A DNA stretch of 24,936 bases from Acanthamoeba lenticulata (GCA_002179805.1 NAVB01000615.1:1-24936); one strand, 5' to 3'. Shown: positions 1-9,356, counted from the first letter of the stretch. Notes: generated by a model from the letters alone, not told the origin. Program-made: numbers and translations.

Positions 1-49
1 AAGAAAGAAAAGAAAAGAGAGTTCCCTGCCCCCCCCCAATCTTCCCAAC

Positions 50-137
<88 letters not shown>

Positions 138-1504
138 CGACACGAACAGGGAGGGGAGGGTTCATGGGTGCAATGAGCGCATACCTGCATGATGGAATTG
201 AAGAAGCAGGTATTGCCCAAGTTCTTGAGCCCCTTGAGCCCCGTGGCCTCGCCTCCCGCCCCGAGGGACATCACGTCCGTCTTGTCCATGTGGCGCCCTT
301 TCTTCTTGCGGTCGGTCACCAGCCACGCTTCTGCGCCGATTCCGCGTCATGTCCCCCCCCCCACCCCCCACCCCAACACAAGCGCGGCAGGGGGCCCACA
401 TCGAAACAGCCGGAAGCACGCAAGCAAGCGAGTAACGTGAGTGAGTGAGTGAGTGAGGATGAGAACCAGAAGAGAGAGGGGGGAGATGGGGAATGGTGCA
501 CCAATATCGGAGGCTGCATATTTCGCGTCCTTGTCGTCATCATCGCGGTCACTGCCGCTCGAAAGGGCATCACTCAGAGCGCGCTTGGCGCTGCGCACGC
601 ACGCCTTGATGACAGTGGAAGCGTCGGGCGACACCTGCCCCAACGTACGTAAAGAGACAGAGAAAGAGATATGAGTGTGTGTGTGTGTGTGTGCACAGGA
701 AGACTTGAGAGGGTTTTCATGGGTGAGCGTGCGTGCGCGCAAACACACGTGCATACGAATAATAAAAATAAGAAGAAGAAGAAGAATAGCAACAAGAATA
801 ACACGACAGAGCAGCGGCCCGTTCATCCAACCACCGGCTCTTCAAGAGATCGAGAGGCAGATCTGAAAGAGATGAGAAAGAAAGAAAGAAAGAGAGAAGG
901 AAGAAGATGAAAAGAGAAAGCTAAGGCACCTCGTGATCGCATTCATAACACCAGACCTGCAGCTGGCCGAGGCTGAGAGCCAGCGGGTGCTTATTTTTTT
1001 CAAAGTGCAGAAGCGCGTGCGCTTCATCATACCGCCCGCAGCTTACCAGCCCACAGCGCAAGCACGCCCAGAGCTGCCCAAGAGAGCTGAGGCCTCCATG
1101 CGGGCATAATAATAGAACAAAAATAGAAGGGCTCTCCGTGTACCTCAGGTTCCGAAGAGCGAGGAGGGGTTGCCCCTCCCTTGGCGCCTCCCGTCTTTTT
1201 GGTCACTCGAGAGCCACCATGGGGCACGCACACCTGCACGTCGAAATCAATTTTTAAATATTTTTGATAATTAAGAGAAAAAAAACAATATTTAAAAAAG
1301 AATTTTGTGTGGATCCACAAATACCTGGCACACGAATGGGGCGCCCTTGGCACTCAGAATGCGCTCTATCTGCGCCACAGAAGCTTGATTGGCGTGAGTA
1401 CATGTTGAAACCTCCTCGTCGAGGGAGAGGCCAGCATTGCCGCGTGTAGGGGTGGCTGGCCTCGCCTGATTGCTGCGGGGGGCGCTCTTCTTGTGCTTCG
1501 GCAT
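1..1504 (-). CDS. Ubiquitin carboxyl-terminal hydrolase with ZnF-UBP domain (USP16/USP45-like), N-terminal part, cut by window edge
   Basis: A cysteine protease that removes ubiquitin from proteins; the N-terminal zinc finger of this family binds the free ubiquitin C-terminus. Five exons join in frame: 1325-1504, 1144-1233, 930-1073, 502-634 and 185-330, giving 231 residues. The start is the ATG at 1502-1504. The ZnF-UBP ligands are visible: C35/H37, C59/C62, C94/C97, C102, the histidines near 109-119 (HALLHFEKNKHPLAL), and WCYECDHE with C132, C135 and H137. After an acidic linker comes the catalytic Cys box GLKGLKNLGNTCFFNSIMQ with Cys224 as the nucleophile. The His box and the rest of the catalytic domain lie left of position 1. 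The intron at 1-184 carries a tetranucleotide repeat. The gene is divergent from PEX22. ZnF-UBP followed directly by the Cys box suggests the USP16/45/3/44 group; the exact orthologue cannot be set from this fragment. Confidence 0.9.
51..136. repeat. CCAG tetranucleotide microsatellite
   Basis: About 21 uninterrupted CCAG units lie in the intron that follows the catalytic-Cys exon of the ubiquitin protease. The flanks are a poly-C run (about 29-38) and A/G-rich sequence. No coding role is visible. Confidence 0.95.
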
Positions 1505-1576
1505 GTTCAACACAACCCGGCTTCTTTTTCCTCTTCTTTTTCTTTTTTTTGGGGGACAAGTATTTCTTCTTTCCTC
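1505..1576. promoter_or_regulatory. Shared divergent promoter region of the USP and PEX22 genes
   Basis: Only 72 bp separate the two start codons, so both 5' UTRs and core promoters must fit here or overlap coding sequence. The plus strand is strongly pyrimidine-rich (about 1521-1550) and is followed by a short G run. I see no clear TATA box. The bidirectional role is inferred from geometry. Confidence 0.5.
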
Positions 1577-2539
1577 ATGCGCAGGGGCGAGCTACCATGC
1601 ACAACCACCCGTGGCCACACGAATGGGCGACGAAGTCTCCTGCCGCGGTGGCCTGAGTTTGTGTGGCAACGGTGGAAATGGTGGTGGCGCACTCTCGGCG
1701 GCTTGAGTGCTGTTTTTGTGGTTGCTGCCTTGTTCTATCGATGGGTCAATCGGAAGGGTCACAGGGCAAGTGGTGGCCGAAGGAGCTCGCTTGAGCTGCG
1801 CGAGACATCATCGATGGCATTGGCCACAGAAGGAGCTTCTCAGCAGGCCGATCGGCACCCGCCCACCGTGATGGATGGTGTTCGGGGGCGGCGAGTGTCG
1901 TGCTCGACAAGGGGAGTGCTACTTGAGTTTGACACCGCGACTGGGGAGCCATGCATGATCGAGAGCGCGGTGTCAGTGGTTCTCCAACTGGCCCATCACA
2001 CAGACCTGTACCTCATAACGGAATGCGACGACGACACAACTGAGACAGCAGTGCTTGACCTGCTCGACAAACAAGGAGTGTTGCAGGCTGGCATGAACCC
2101 CCACGTACGACAGGTTTCTCCCCTCAACGCTCAACATGCTGGGCTAATAGGGCGTGTGAAAATGGTGGGCGTGTGGCCGAGGAACTTGCTGCAGAAAGTG
2201 CTCTTCTGTAGCACTCCTACGGGCAGGGTGCACATCGCGCGCCAGTTGGAATCTTACATGCACATCGATGGTATGATCGGGGCATTCGGAAGGCTGTCGA
2301 GCTTCGGGTAGCTGCTCTCGTGTACTCAACCGAACGCGTTGTGTGTGTGTGTGTGTTTGTGTGGTGCTGCAGGGGACGACGCCGTGGCGGAGGGACTCAC
2401 GCGACATGTCGGCAAGCTTGCCGTGGTGGCAGCGTCGACAGCAACTGTCGCAGAAAGGGAGCTGGTCGGGAAGGCGACCGCCACCGTGCAGAGGGTAAGA
2501 ACTTTAGAAGAGCTGTTTGCTGCGAGAAACCATGTCTAA
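1577..2539 (+). CDS. PEX22: Peroxisome biogenesis protein 22 (PEX22-like), membrane anchor for the PEX4 ubiquitin-conjugating enzyme
   Basis: PEX22 holds the E2 enzyme PEX4 at the peroxisomal membrane, where the receptor PEX5 is monoubiquitinated for recycling. Three exons keep frame: 1577-2104, 2195-2270 and 2373-2539 (256 residues, TAA stop). The protein has a Trp-rich juxtamembrane stretch, a transmembrane helix at about residues 39-57 (LGGLSAVFVVAALFYRWV), then a soluble domain. Family landmarks are RRVSCSTRGVLLEFD, HHTDLYLITE, and, across the first intron, KVLFCSTPTGRVHIARQLES followed by HID. The last two closely resemble plant PEX22. The ATG at 1577 is the first in frame before the membrane helix, so it is the best start. 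PEX22 is poorly conserved, but the landmark order and spacing are convincing. The gene lies divergent from USP and convergent with alpha-tubulin. Confidence 0.82.
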
Positions 2540-2766
2540 GAAGGAGAAGGAACACGATATGTTGCTGTACTACAAAGAATGCCCTCGTCGTTGGCGACTG
2601 CGGCAGCGAGGGACTTGACCATCGCTGGCGCTACAACGAAGTGGCGGAGAGAGAGAGAGAGAGGGAGATCGCGGGAGAAAGCGCGCCTAGCCTTGCTTCG
2701 TCGTCGCGCACGTCGGAACAGACACGCATCTGATCTGCGGCTTCTCGACTTGAGAGGCTCTCTCCT

Positions 2767-4137
2767 CTAGATTTCAGAGACCTCGGAGGCGTCGACGAGA
2801 GAGTCGGAATCCGTGCTGTCGAGGCCGACTTCTTCATAGTCCTTCTCCAGGGCCGCTAGATCCTCTCGTGCCTCGCTAAACTCGCCCTCTTCCATGCCTT
2901 CGCCGACGTACCAGTGAACGAACGCGCGCTTGGCGTACATGAGATCGAACTTGTGGTCGATCCTGGCGAACACTTCGGCGATAGCGGTGCTGTTGGAAAG
3001 CATGCAGCACGCCCGCGGGACCTTGGCAAGATCGCCACCGGGAACTGCGGCGGGCTTCGAGTAGTTGATGCCGCACTTGAAGCCGGTGGGGCACCAGTCG
3101 ACGAACTGAATGGTCTTCTTGGTCTTGATCTGAGCGATAGCGCTGGACACGTCCTTAGGGACGACATCGCCGCGATACATCATGCAAACCGCCATATACT
3201 TGCCGTGCCGAGGGTCGCATTTGGCCATCATGTTGGCCGGCTCGAAGACCGAAGTCGTCAGAGCCTGCACGCTGAGATTCTCGTGGTAGGATTTCTCGGG
3301 GGTGACTAGCGGCGCGTACGAGCAAAGGAGGAAGTGGATGCGCGGGTAGGGCACGAGGTTCACTTGGAACTCATTGATGTCGACGTTGAGAGCGCCATCG
3401 AAGCGCAGGGAGGCCGTGAGAGAGGAGATGACCTGCGCGATGATGCGGTTGAGGTTCTGGTAGGTAGGCTTCTCGAGGCCAAGGTTGTTGCGGCAGATGT
3501 CGTAGATGGCCTCGTTGTCGAGCATGAAGGCTACATCGGTGTGCTCCAAGAGCGAGTGCGTCGAAAGCACTGAGTTGTACGGCTCGACAACGCTCGTCGA
3601 GATTTGTGGTGAGGGGTAAACGCAGAAGTCGAGCTTGCTTTTTTTGGCGTAGTCAACAGAAAGGCGCTCGAGAAGGAGCGAACCGAAGCCCGAGCCCGTG
3701 CCGCCTCCCACGGAATGGAAGATGAGGAAGCCCTGAAGCCCGTCACAGTCGTCCGCCAGTTTTCTGATCTTGTCGAGGGTGTTCTCGATGAGCTCCTTGC
3801 CGGTGGTGTAGTGACCACGCGCGTAGTTGTTGGCTGCATCCTCCTTGCCCGAGATCATCTGATCGGGGTGAAAGAGCTTCGAGTAGGCACCAGTCTTGAC
3901 CCCATCGATCACCGACGGCTCGAGATCCACGTACACGCTTCTCGGAACATACTTACTGCCCCCACCAGTAAGGCTAAAGAAGGTGTCGGACGCATCCGAT
4001 TGTTGATGTTCGCGACTGTGCTCGGCCATCTTGGTGCCATCGGGATTGATGCCGTGCTCGAGGCAATAAAGCTCCCAGCAAGAATTTCCGACTTGAATGC
4101 CAGCCTGACCTACGTGAAGCGAAATAATCTCTCTCAT
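2767..4137 (-). CDS. Alpha-tubulin, divergent form
   Basis: GTP-binding microtubule subunit, 456 residues in a single exon, unlike its multi-exon neighbours. It starts [18 protein letters not shown]. It has the nucleotide-binding loop GGGTGSG (residues 144-150), [27 protein letters not shown] with the glutamate that stimulates hydrolysis of beta-tubulin GTP, and [12 protein letters not shown]. Two features are odd. The loop around residue 40 ([20 protein letters not shown]) has no lysine matching the acetylated Lys40. The tail ([19 protein letters not shown]) is poor in glutamate and ends in Ile, without the terminal Tyr used in detyrosination. The start is certain from homology. It may be a specialised isotype; whether it is the main one cannot be told here. 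Confidence 0.97.
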   Translation of the reverse strand: MREIISLHVGQAGIQVGNSCWELYCLEHGINPDGTKMAEHSREHQQSDASDTFFSLTGGGSKYVPRSVYVDLEPSVIDGVKTGAYSKLFHPDQMISGKEDAANNYARGHYTTGKELIENTLDKIRKLADDCDGLQGFLIFHSVGGGTGSGFGSLLLERLSVDYAKKSKLDFCVYPSPQISTSVVEPYNSVLSTHSLLEHTDVAFMLDNEAIYDICRNNLGLEKPTYQNLNRIIAQVISSLTASLRFDGALNVDINEFQVNLVPYPRIHFLLCSYAPLVTPEKSYHENLSVQALTTSVFEPANMMAKCDPRHGKYMAVCMMYRGDVVPKDVSSAIAQIKTKKTIQFVDWCPTGFKCGINYSKPAAVPGGDLAKVPRACCMLSNSTAIAEVFARIDHKFDLMYAKRAFVHWYVGEGMEEGEFSEAREDLAALEKDYEEVGLDSTDSDSLVDASEVSEI

Positions 4138-4249
4138 CGGTGGTGGTGGTGGTGTGTGGTGCTTGTAGCGTTGCGCGTTGGGTGGAGAGACGACTTAGGT
4201 GCTCTCTCCGGGCCCTCGCGCCGTTTCAGCACTGCTCTCCCGCGCTTTT

Positions 4250-4262
4250 TTTCCCGCCAAAA
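4250..4262 (-). promoter_or_regulatory. E2F-like site upstream of alpha-tubulin
   Basis: The minus strand reads TTTTGGCGGGAAA, about 112 bp upstream of the alpha-tubulin ATG. This matches the E2F/DP consensus. An adjacent GC-rich stretch (GCGCGGGAG on the minus strand, 4237-4245) adds to it. The site lies in the 186-bp gap between the CTU1 stop and the tubulin start. Function is inferred. Confidence 0.4.
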
Positions 4263-4323
4263 CCTCTCGGAGCACGTTTGCAAGAAAGGGTTTTTCTCCG
4301 TGCATTTCACGGCCCCCGAGAAC

Positions 4324-5893
4324 TCAGCCAAGGGCAACCTTCGGGCGACCTTTGTTGAGGCCCTCCAGAAGCACGCAAGCTTTACAGAGGCGCTGGCTGG
4401 AGATGTAGCCACAGCGCGTGCACTTGCCCACTCGCGGAATCTTGTCTTCAGCCTCTGTGCTGAGATGCATGTTTTCGCCCGAGTGAATGATGTCTGTTAC
4501 CCGCACACCAACCCCCCCCCCTCTTTAATCCTGAGAGAACCTGTATTCAGCCGCGAGAGATTCAGCCTACCTAGAATGGCGCTTGGTCGAATCCTCTCTA
4601 AATCCTTGAGGAACTCTCTTGCAAAACCTCGATACGCGTTGGGTGAGTAGATGCACTCAGTGGAAAAATAATCCAGCTTCTTGAAGTAGGCATACCTGTT
4701 CATCCCCCCCTCCCCTCTCTGTTGTTGGCGGTGATCACCCTTCTTGTGGTGTGTGAGAAAGAGGGCGCAAAAAAGCACGTACATGACAATTTCTTTTTCG
4801 TAGGTGTATTTGAAGGGCTTGCAACGTGGGAGCGTGCCTTTGCTACCCGTCACGATGTCTACGCACCGTCGTAAACGAGACGAGTCTCCGCGCAGAACTA
4901 AGAATGCGTGTGTCCGTGCACGCGTCAACGCACATGTAAAGTGTACACATGCATGTTCTCCTGACAGATGGTAACCGTCGAGCTCAATGGAGAAAAACAG
5001 GGAAAGCAGGGCTCGTACGATTCATCAACACCGTCTCGGCAATATCATCAGCATTATGGCCCGTAACGATCTTATCTGCCTTCATGATGATCGCGCCTCG
5101 GTCAAGGGCCTGCCGCCGGAAGACGCCGCAGAAAGTGCCTGTTTGTGGTGACCCCATCACGAGTTATTGATGGTGACCCAAAAGGAGTATTGGTACGGGA
5201 ATTTACGTACAGTTATTTCGAAGTCCAATCACACGGACAATATCGTCCATGGACCAGCCATAAAGGTCCTTGTAGGACAGGATCTGCCTCCCCGAAAGGT
5301 CCCAGGTTTAGCTCGCGTCGAGCGATCCAAGTGAAGTGACATGGGAAATGGTCACCTTAAGTGGCAATTGGTACTGTTCCTTGTTTCTCTTCACGGTCTG
5401 AGCCAAGGCAAGACCCCACCACCTCTCGGAAGGAATGAATAAACGTAGCTACAAAATAGAAATAAAGAAAAATAAATGCAAAAAGGAATAGCTTATGCGA
5501 CACACACACACACCTCAAGAGAGTCGTCTCGGTAGCCCGTGATGCCTTCGTCAATTGACAATAAAAAGAGATCGAGGCCGTAGTCGTGTCTTGCGTTGAG
5601 AGTGGTTAAAACGTGCGCCAAAACGGTGGAATCTGCCAGCACCCGACGCAGTGTGAGTGCGCTGAGCATAGTTGGAAATATGACTGACTGGGCGGTACCT
5701 CACCTTTGCCCCCACTGGCTGCAATGGCCACACGCTCTCCTCTATGAAAAAGATGATTATCCACAATTGTCTGATGCACCTCATCTTCAAACACAGAAAA
5801 GAAGCACTCCTTGCATATCATCTCCGACGTTTTAGGGCGCTTGATGATGGCCCTCTTTTCACGACAGAGGCAGCAGCATCGAGCTGATGCCAT
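4324..5893 (-). CDS. CTU1: Cytoplasmic tRNA 2-thiolation protein 1 (CTU1/NCS6)
   Basis: Together with CTU2/NCS2 it thiolates wobble uridine 34 of Lys, Glu and Gln tRNAs (the mcm5s2U pathway), taking sulphur from URM1. Eight exons keep frame throughout: 5704-5893, 5514-5632, 5356-5397, 5211-5283, 5019-5138, 4783-4897, 4571-4695 and 4324-4493 (317 residues). Visible landmarks are N-terminal Cys pairs (C7/C10, C27/C30), the PP-loop ATPase motif SGGKDS at 60-65, [16 protein letters not shown] with the catalytic CxxC at C142/C145, [32 protein letters not shown], and the C-terminal zinc-ribbon [16 protein letters not shown] (C286, C289, C298, C301). The length is close to that of fungal and animal CTU1. 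The start ATG at 5891-5893 fits the conserved N-terminus. The gene is divergent from the F-box/MORN gene. Confidence 0.96.
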
Positions 5894-5977
5894 GGCTCGC
5901 GAGGAATAAAAGAAAATGAAAATAAAAAATAAAAAAAGTATTGTTGTTGGCGCCGAATTTTTTTTTAAGCCATCAAG
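5894..5977. promoter_or_regulatory. Shared divergent promoter region of CTU1 and the F-box/MORN gene
   Basis: 84 bp separate the two ATGs. The region is A-rich on the plus strand (two AATAAAA-like stretches at about 5909-5936), followed by TTGTTGGCGCCGAA, which contains a GC-rich E2F-like core. Bidirectional promoter activity is inferred from spacing. Confidence 0.5.
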
Positions 5978-8089
5978 ATGGAGTCTGGAGGGGACGAGTT
6001 GCCTCCCGAAGTAATGTTGCGCATCTTCTACAATCTCGAATGCCAAGACTTGCTTTTAAGGGCAGGTGCGCATCAGTGCCTTTCGCGTGGACCCTTAATA
6101 ACACCTGACCCCCGCTCTTCCTGCCTGCTTGCAGCGCTGACGTGCAGGCAATGGTGGAACTTATCGCACGACGAACATCTTTGGTGCAAAAGCCCGGGCC
6201 TCCCGGTAGAGGTGCCTGCTGAGGTTGTCTCTGAAGCTGTTTATTGTGCTTGGCAGGCACCGCTTGTGCGAGCGTGACGTTGGCCACATTTCGTTGCTCG
6301 ACCTCCTTCGGCCAGAAGTGGGAGAAAGAACAGCAACGCACAATGAAGGGGGCAAGCGTCATGCTTCTGCACAACAGGCTACCTTTGTTCAAGCCAAGCC
6401 TTCAGACAGGTAACCATAGCTTGTTTGACCCAAGATATCAGTTCCTTCCCTCTTGCTTGCTCGTCCTATGCATCTCACGCTCTTGATTGCATGTCAATCG
6501 CCAGTTCGTGGCAGTGGTTGTGGCGTGTGCACAATGTAAGTACCCAGAAGCTTGAGGAAGGGAAGAGCAGGAAAGCCAACTTATAGCCTTGGCTGATTTA
6601 TGTTAACGGTCTGTGCAGGTAAAAGCAACGGGCGGTCCCTTCACGGGGATCGGGTATGGCGCCAGTATGACCAGTAACAGCAGCAGTGGCGGCAGTCCAG
6701 AGGCCAAAGTCTGGCAGTATTGTGGTGAATGGAAAGGTTGCTCTCCCATTTCTACTCCATTTTCTAGTCTTTTCGCCTTTCTCTTACTCTTGCTTTCGGA
6801 CGTGGTGAATAGACGGTAAGAGGCATGGATACGTATGCAGCACCCACTTTCTTTCCTTCTTCTTCTGTTATTGACGCGCGGTATGTGTGTGTGTGTGTGT
6901 TGGTCTTGCGGTGTGTGTAGGGCAAGTGCATATGGTACGCACACATCGATTTCCGACTTTAGCATGAGCTTGTGGAAGGATTAACGAAAGTGCCCTCCCA
7001 CTCTGGCTGCTTCAATTAATTGACACAGGAGCAACGGGACCTGGTATCATGGTAATTGCGCAGATGACCCTCGCCAAACCACCTTCTTCGACTCCCTTCC
7101 ATCATGCTTTAGATCTCTAGTTGATGTCGGTGAATCTGGCTGGCCACGAGCCAGCCCCTTTGCCCTAATGTCTGATGGTTGGTGGTGCGAGGTGCAGGGC
7201 AATGGGAAAATGACACTCGGCATGGTTATGGGAGAATTGCTTGGAAGGGTGGCGGCTACTATGAGGGCTTCTGGCGGGACGGCTTTCAGGATGGCTTTGG
7301 TACCCTCCATACCAGGTACCGAGATGTCCATCTCGTTTAAAAGGCTAAGGTATTGTTGTTTTCTCACTCTGCTTTCAACTTGACCTGGATTCAACACAGG
7401 AATGAGTTTACCTTCCAGGGCAATTGGTCAAAGTATGTTGTACTTTTCTTGTTTTTTTCTCTCTTTTTTTTTTCGTTCTTACCCATGAGTTGTTCCACCA
7501 CCAGGAACGAGCTCAATGGTGAAGGCACCAAATTTTGGTTTGAGAACGGCAAGCGAGAATGCTACACGGGAATGTTCCAGCATACCAAAGTACTGCATGT
7601 TTTCTGTTTGGCGCCTGGATCCCTTGGAGCTGCTAACCACCAAGGCGAAATTTAGGCTGATGGGTATGGGCACCGTGAGTATGGTAATGGTGCTACCTAT
7701 GATGGATTCTATCGTCAAGATCGCCGAGTTGGTTTTGGTGTCTTCACCTGGCCCTCTCATCATCAGTTTGCAGGCATTTGGCAGGTATGTTTACTTGCTC
7801 AACAATAGCACTTCCTTTGTGCTGACATCCTGCGCAGGTTGGCCGTCAGCAAGGGCGACTGATTTGCCCAAATGGCCAGGAGTTTGAACAAGCATGGAGA
7901 GGTACTAGCTCCCAACAAGTTGCCTTAGGTAAATGCTCACGCTTATTATTTTACCATCGTTCAGAAGAAAAAATGCAAATGAATGAATTGCATGTTGCTG
8001 GTGAAGTGGAAGTGTTTGATGGTAAGATCTGTGATGGGCTGACCTGGATCCAAAAGCAGAAAGCCTCTTTTTTTTTGAGCATCAGCTAG
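5978..8089 (+). CDS. F-box protein with MORN repeats
   Basis: Probably a substrate-receptor subunit of an SCF ubiquitin ligase; MORN repeats often bind membranes or proteins. The F-box is read across spliced exons as [20 protein letters not shown], then [19 protein letters not shown], then [10 protein letters not shown]. Exons that keep frame: 5978-6065, 6135-6183, 6257-6409, 6505-6535, 6619-6736, then 7029-7051 (23 nt), 7198-7315, 7400-7432, 7505-7589, 7656-7784 and 7838-8089. MORN units include [61 protein letters not shown] and [16 protein letters not shown]. The exon(s) between 6737 and 7028 are unresolved: 6841-6880 keeps the frame but is not MORN-like. Exon 6257-6409 is open in two frames; I chose the one that continues the F-box. 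The stop is TAG at 8087-8089. Confidence 0.8.
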
Positions 8090-8150
8090 GGAGATAGATG
8101 TGTCTTTCTTTTATAGGCAAATTAAATCCATTAAACGGGCAAACATGCTG

Positions 8151-8194
8151 CAGCTAGGTTTATTCAAGGCGTCCCATTTTTACAAATCGTGCCG
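8151..8194 (+). repeat. Outer left terminal inverted repeat
   Basis: 44 bp, same family as 8230-8274, differing by G for T in the AAGGCGTCCC part and by one fewer T in the T run. It pairs with the inverted copy at about 9326-9356. Confidence 0.8.
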
Positions 8195-8229
8195 CAACAA
8201 TGATCGGCTGCACGCATTCCTGAATAATC

Positions 8230-8274
8230 CAGCTAGGTTTATTCAAGTCGTACCATTTTTTACAAATCGTGCCG
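8230..8274 (+). repeat. Inner left terminal inverted repeat
   Basis: 45 bp. It matches the reverse complement of 8568-8612 at 44 of 45 positions by eye; the one difference is A for C in the GTACCATT part. Confidence 0.85.
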
Positions 8275-8567
8275 GCTGCCCCCTCCCCCCCTTCCAAAAC
8301 ATAAGAACGGCAAACAAGACACATACCACCATGCTCCCCTTCTGGTTCCAGACAGCTTCTGATCGAGCGTGGTTTACTTCTGACAACGCTCATGCGAGTT
8401 TTCCGCTAAACCATGATCGGAATGCACGCATTCCGGACATTGTTGAGAGGAAATCTCGTCTGTACGATGCCAGAGACAGCTGGTGCTTGAACAAAAGATG
8501 TTCACCTTTGGATGCTGGTCATGGTGGTATGTGTGATTCTTCTAGTTTTGAGGTAGGTCCAGACGGC

Positions 8568-8612
8568 CGGCACGATTTGTAAAAAATGGGACGACTTGAA
8601 TAAACCTAGCTG
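8568..8612 (-). repeat. Inner right terminal inverted repeat
   Basis: 45 bp inverted copy of 8230-8274, followed directly by TA. The near identity of the pair suggests the 383-bp unit moved or was duplicated more recently than the outer element decayed. Confidence 0.85.
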
Positions 8613-8857
8613 TAGCTCTCCAAAGGCCGCAACCAAAGTAAAGGCTTCTTGACACCATCCCCTTCAGCCAACTCAAAGTTGTGCTTGGGAAATAGAATAG
8701 TAACATGGCGCCACATTAAGTCAGCAAACTCATCCAAAGTTTTGAAAGAGGGCAAAGTAGCTGGGCAGGAACACATTGGTTCTGAATTGTTATGGTTGAG
8801 TGTCACCAATAATCCTTCATTTAATATTGCTCAACATGTTAATGAGCTTAATAATAA

Positions 8858-9193
8858 AGGCAAATAATCAAGGCATTTCGAGAGGAGAGCAACACTGAGT
8901 GGGATTATCTCCAGTTTATTGTGGATGCTGGCGACCTATTGATTGTGGACAATGCCTCTATTCATGCTGGCCAAGCCATATGGCCACACCTTATGGCGCT
9001 GCGTAGAGCTCATGGCATCAAGTACACCTTCCTTCCCAAGTACAGCCCTGAACTGAACCCTTGTGAGTTGGTGTTTGGCTTTGTCAAGAATAGGATGCGC
9101 CGGTCAGGGTTTGTTGGGAATGGTTTTGCAGTGTCTGAAATGGTGCTCGACTCCGTGGCGGTTTTGCCTTACCGCTCCGTGTTGAACAGGTAG
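8858..9193 (+). pseudogene. DDE transposase C-terminal remnant (Tc1/mariner/IS630 superfamily)
   Basis: The open frame reads WDYLQFIVDAGDLLIVDNAS, then IH..., then YTFLPKYSPELNPCELVFGF, then VKNRMRR. This is the C-terminal half of a DDE_3-type integrase core, with the second catalytic Asp in IVDNASIH and the Glu in NPCE. The first catalytic Asp and the DNA-binding domain are missing. A frame just upstream (NNPSFNIAQHVNELNNKG, ending at a TAA at 8865-8867) looks like preceding transposase sequence in another frame, so a frameshift separates the two. The real protein start is lost. It is almost certainly inactive on its own. Confidence 0.75.
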
Positions 9194-9325
9194 AAAGAGT
9201 GCACCACGATTGCGGAACGCTTGACATTGGAATAAACTGCTCTTTGACACGGTTTCTGCGTTTCTGCTCCGGCGCGGCGAAAAACGCGGAAAAGGGGGGG
9301 AGGGGGCAACCGAAATTTTTTTTTC

Positions 9326-9356
9326 AAAAATGGGACGACTTGAATAAACCTAGCTG
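9326..9356 (-). repeat. Outer right terminal inverted repeat
   Basis: 31 bp of inverted repeat ending in CCTAGCTG, followed by TA. Beyond 31 bp it departs from the other copies into a T/G-rich stretch. It ends 8 bp before the PiT transporter stop codon (9365-9367). Confidence 0.8.

Larger units (their letters stand above)
8151..9356. mobile_element. Degenerate Tc1/mariner/IS630-type DNA transposon with nested terminal inverted repeats
   Basis: Four copies of one repeat (starting CAGCTAGGTTTATTCAAG) bound this region: direct at 8151-8194 and 8230-8274, inverted at 8568-8612 and about 9326-9356. The outer pair encloses 1206 bp containing a DDE transposase remnant. The inner pair encloses 383 bp without a recognisable gene, so it resembles a MITE. 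Both right ends are followed by TA, the usual target duplication of this superfamily; neither left end has a matching TA. The element fills the gap between two convergent genes. A short related segment (TGATCGG..TGCACGCATTCC) occurs at about 8201 and again at about 8416, which suggests an internal duplication. Confidence 0.75.

Noticed and set aside
3715..4650. 311-codon open frame on the plus strand across alpha-tubulin and beyond
   Set aside because: It is the mirror of the conserved tubulin and CTU1 3' coding sequence, has no family resemblance, and its composition follows the opposite strand.
7921..7965. Possible short intron in the last F-box/MORN exon (TTAG|GTAAAT ... TTCAG)
   Set aside because: About 36 nt, shorter than the other introns here, and the sequence is open in frame without splicing it.
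8100..8582. 160-codon plus-strand open frame running through the inverted repeats
   Set aside because: It reads straight through two repeat copies and the inner MITE-like unit, has no recognisable domain and no credible ATG (it starts at a TTG/GTG type codon).
8606..8809. 67-codon minus-strand frame inside the transposon (FADLMWRHVTILFPKHNFEL)
   Set aside because: Short, no family recognised, and it lies in decayed element sequence. I cannot tell it from chance.
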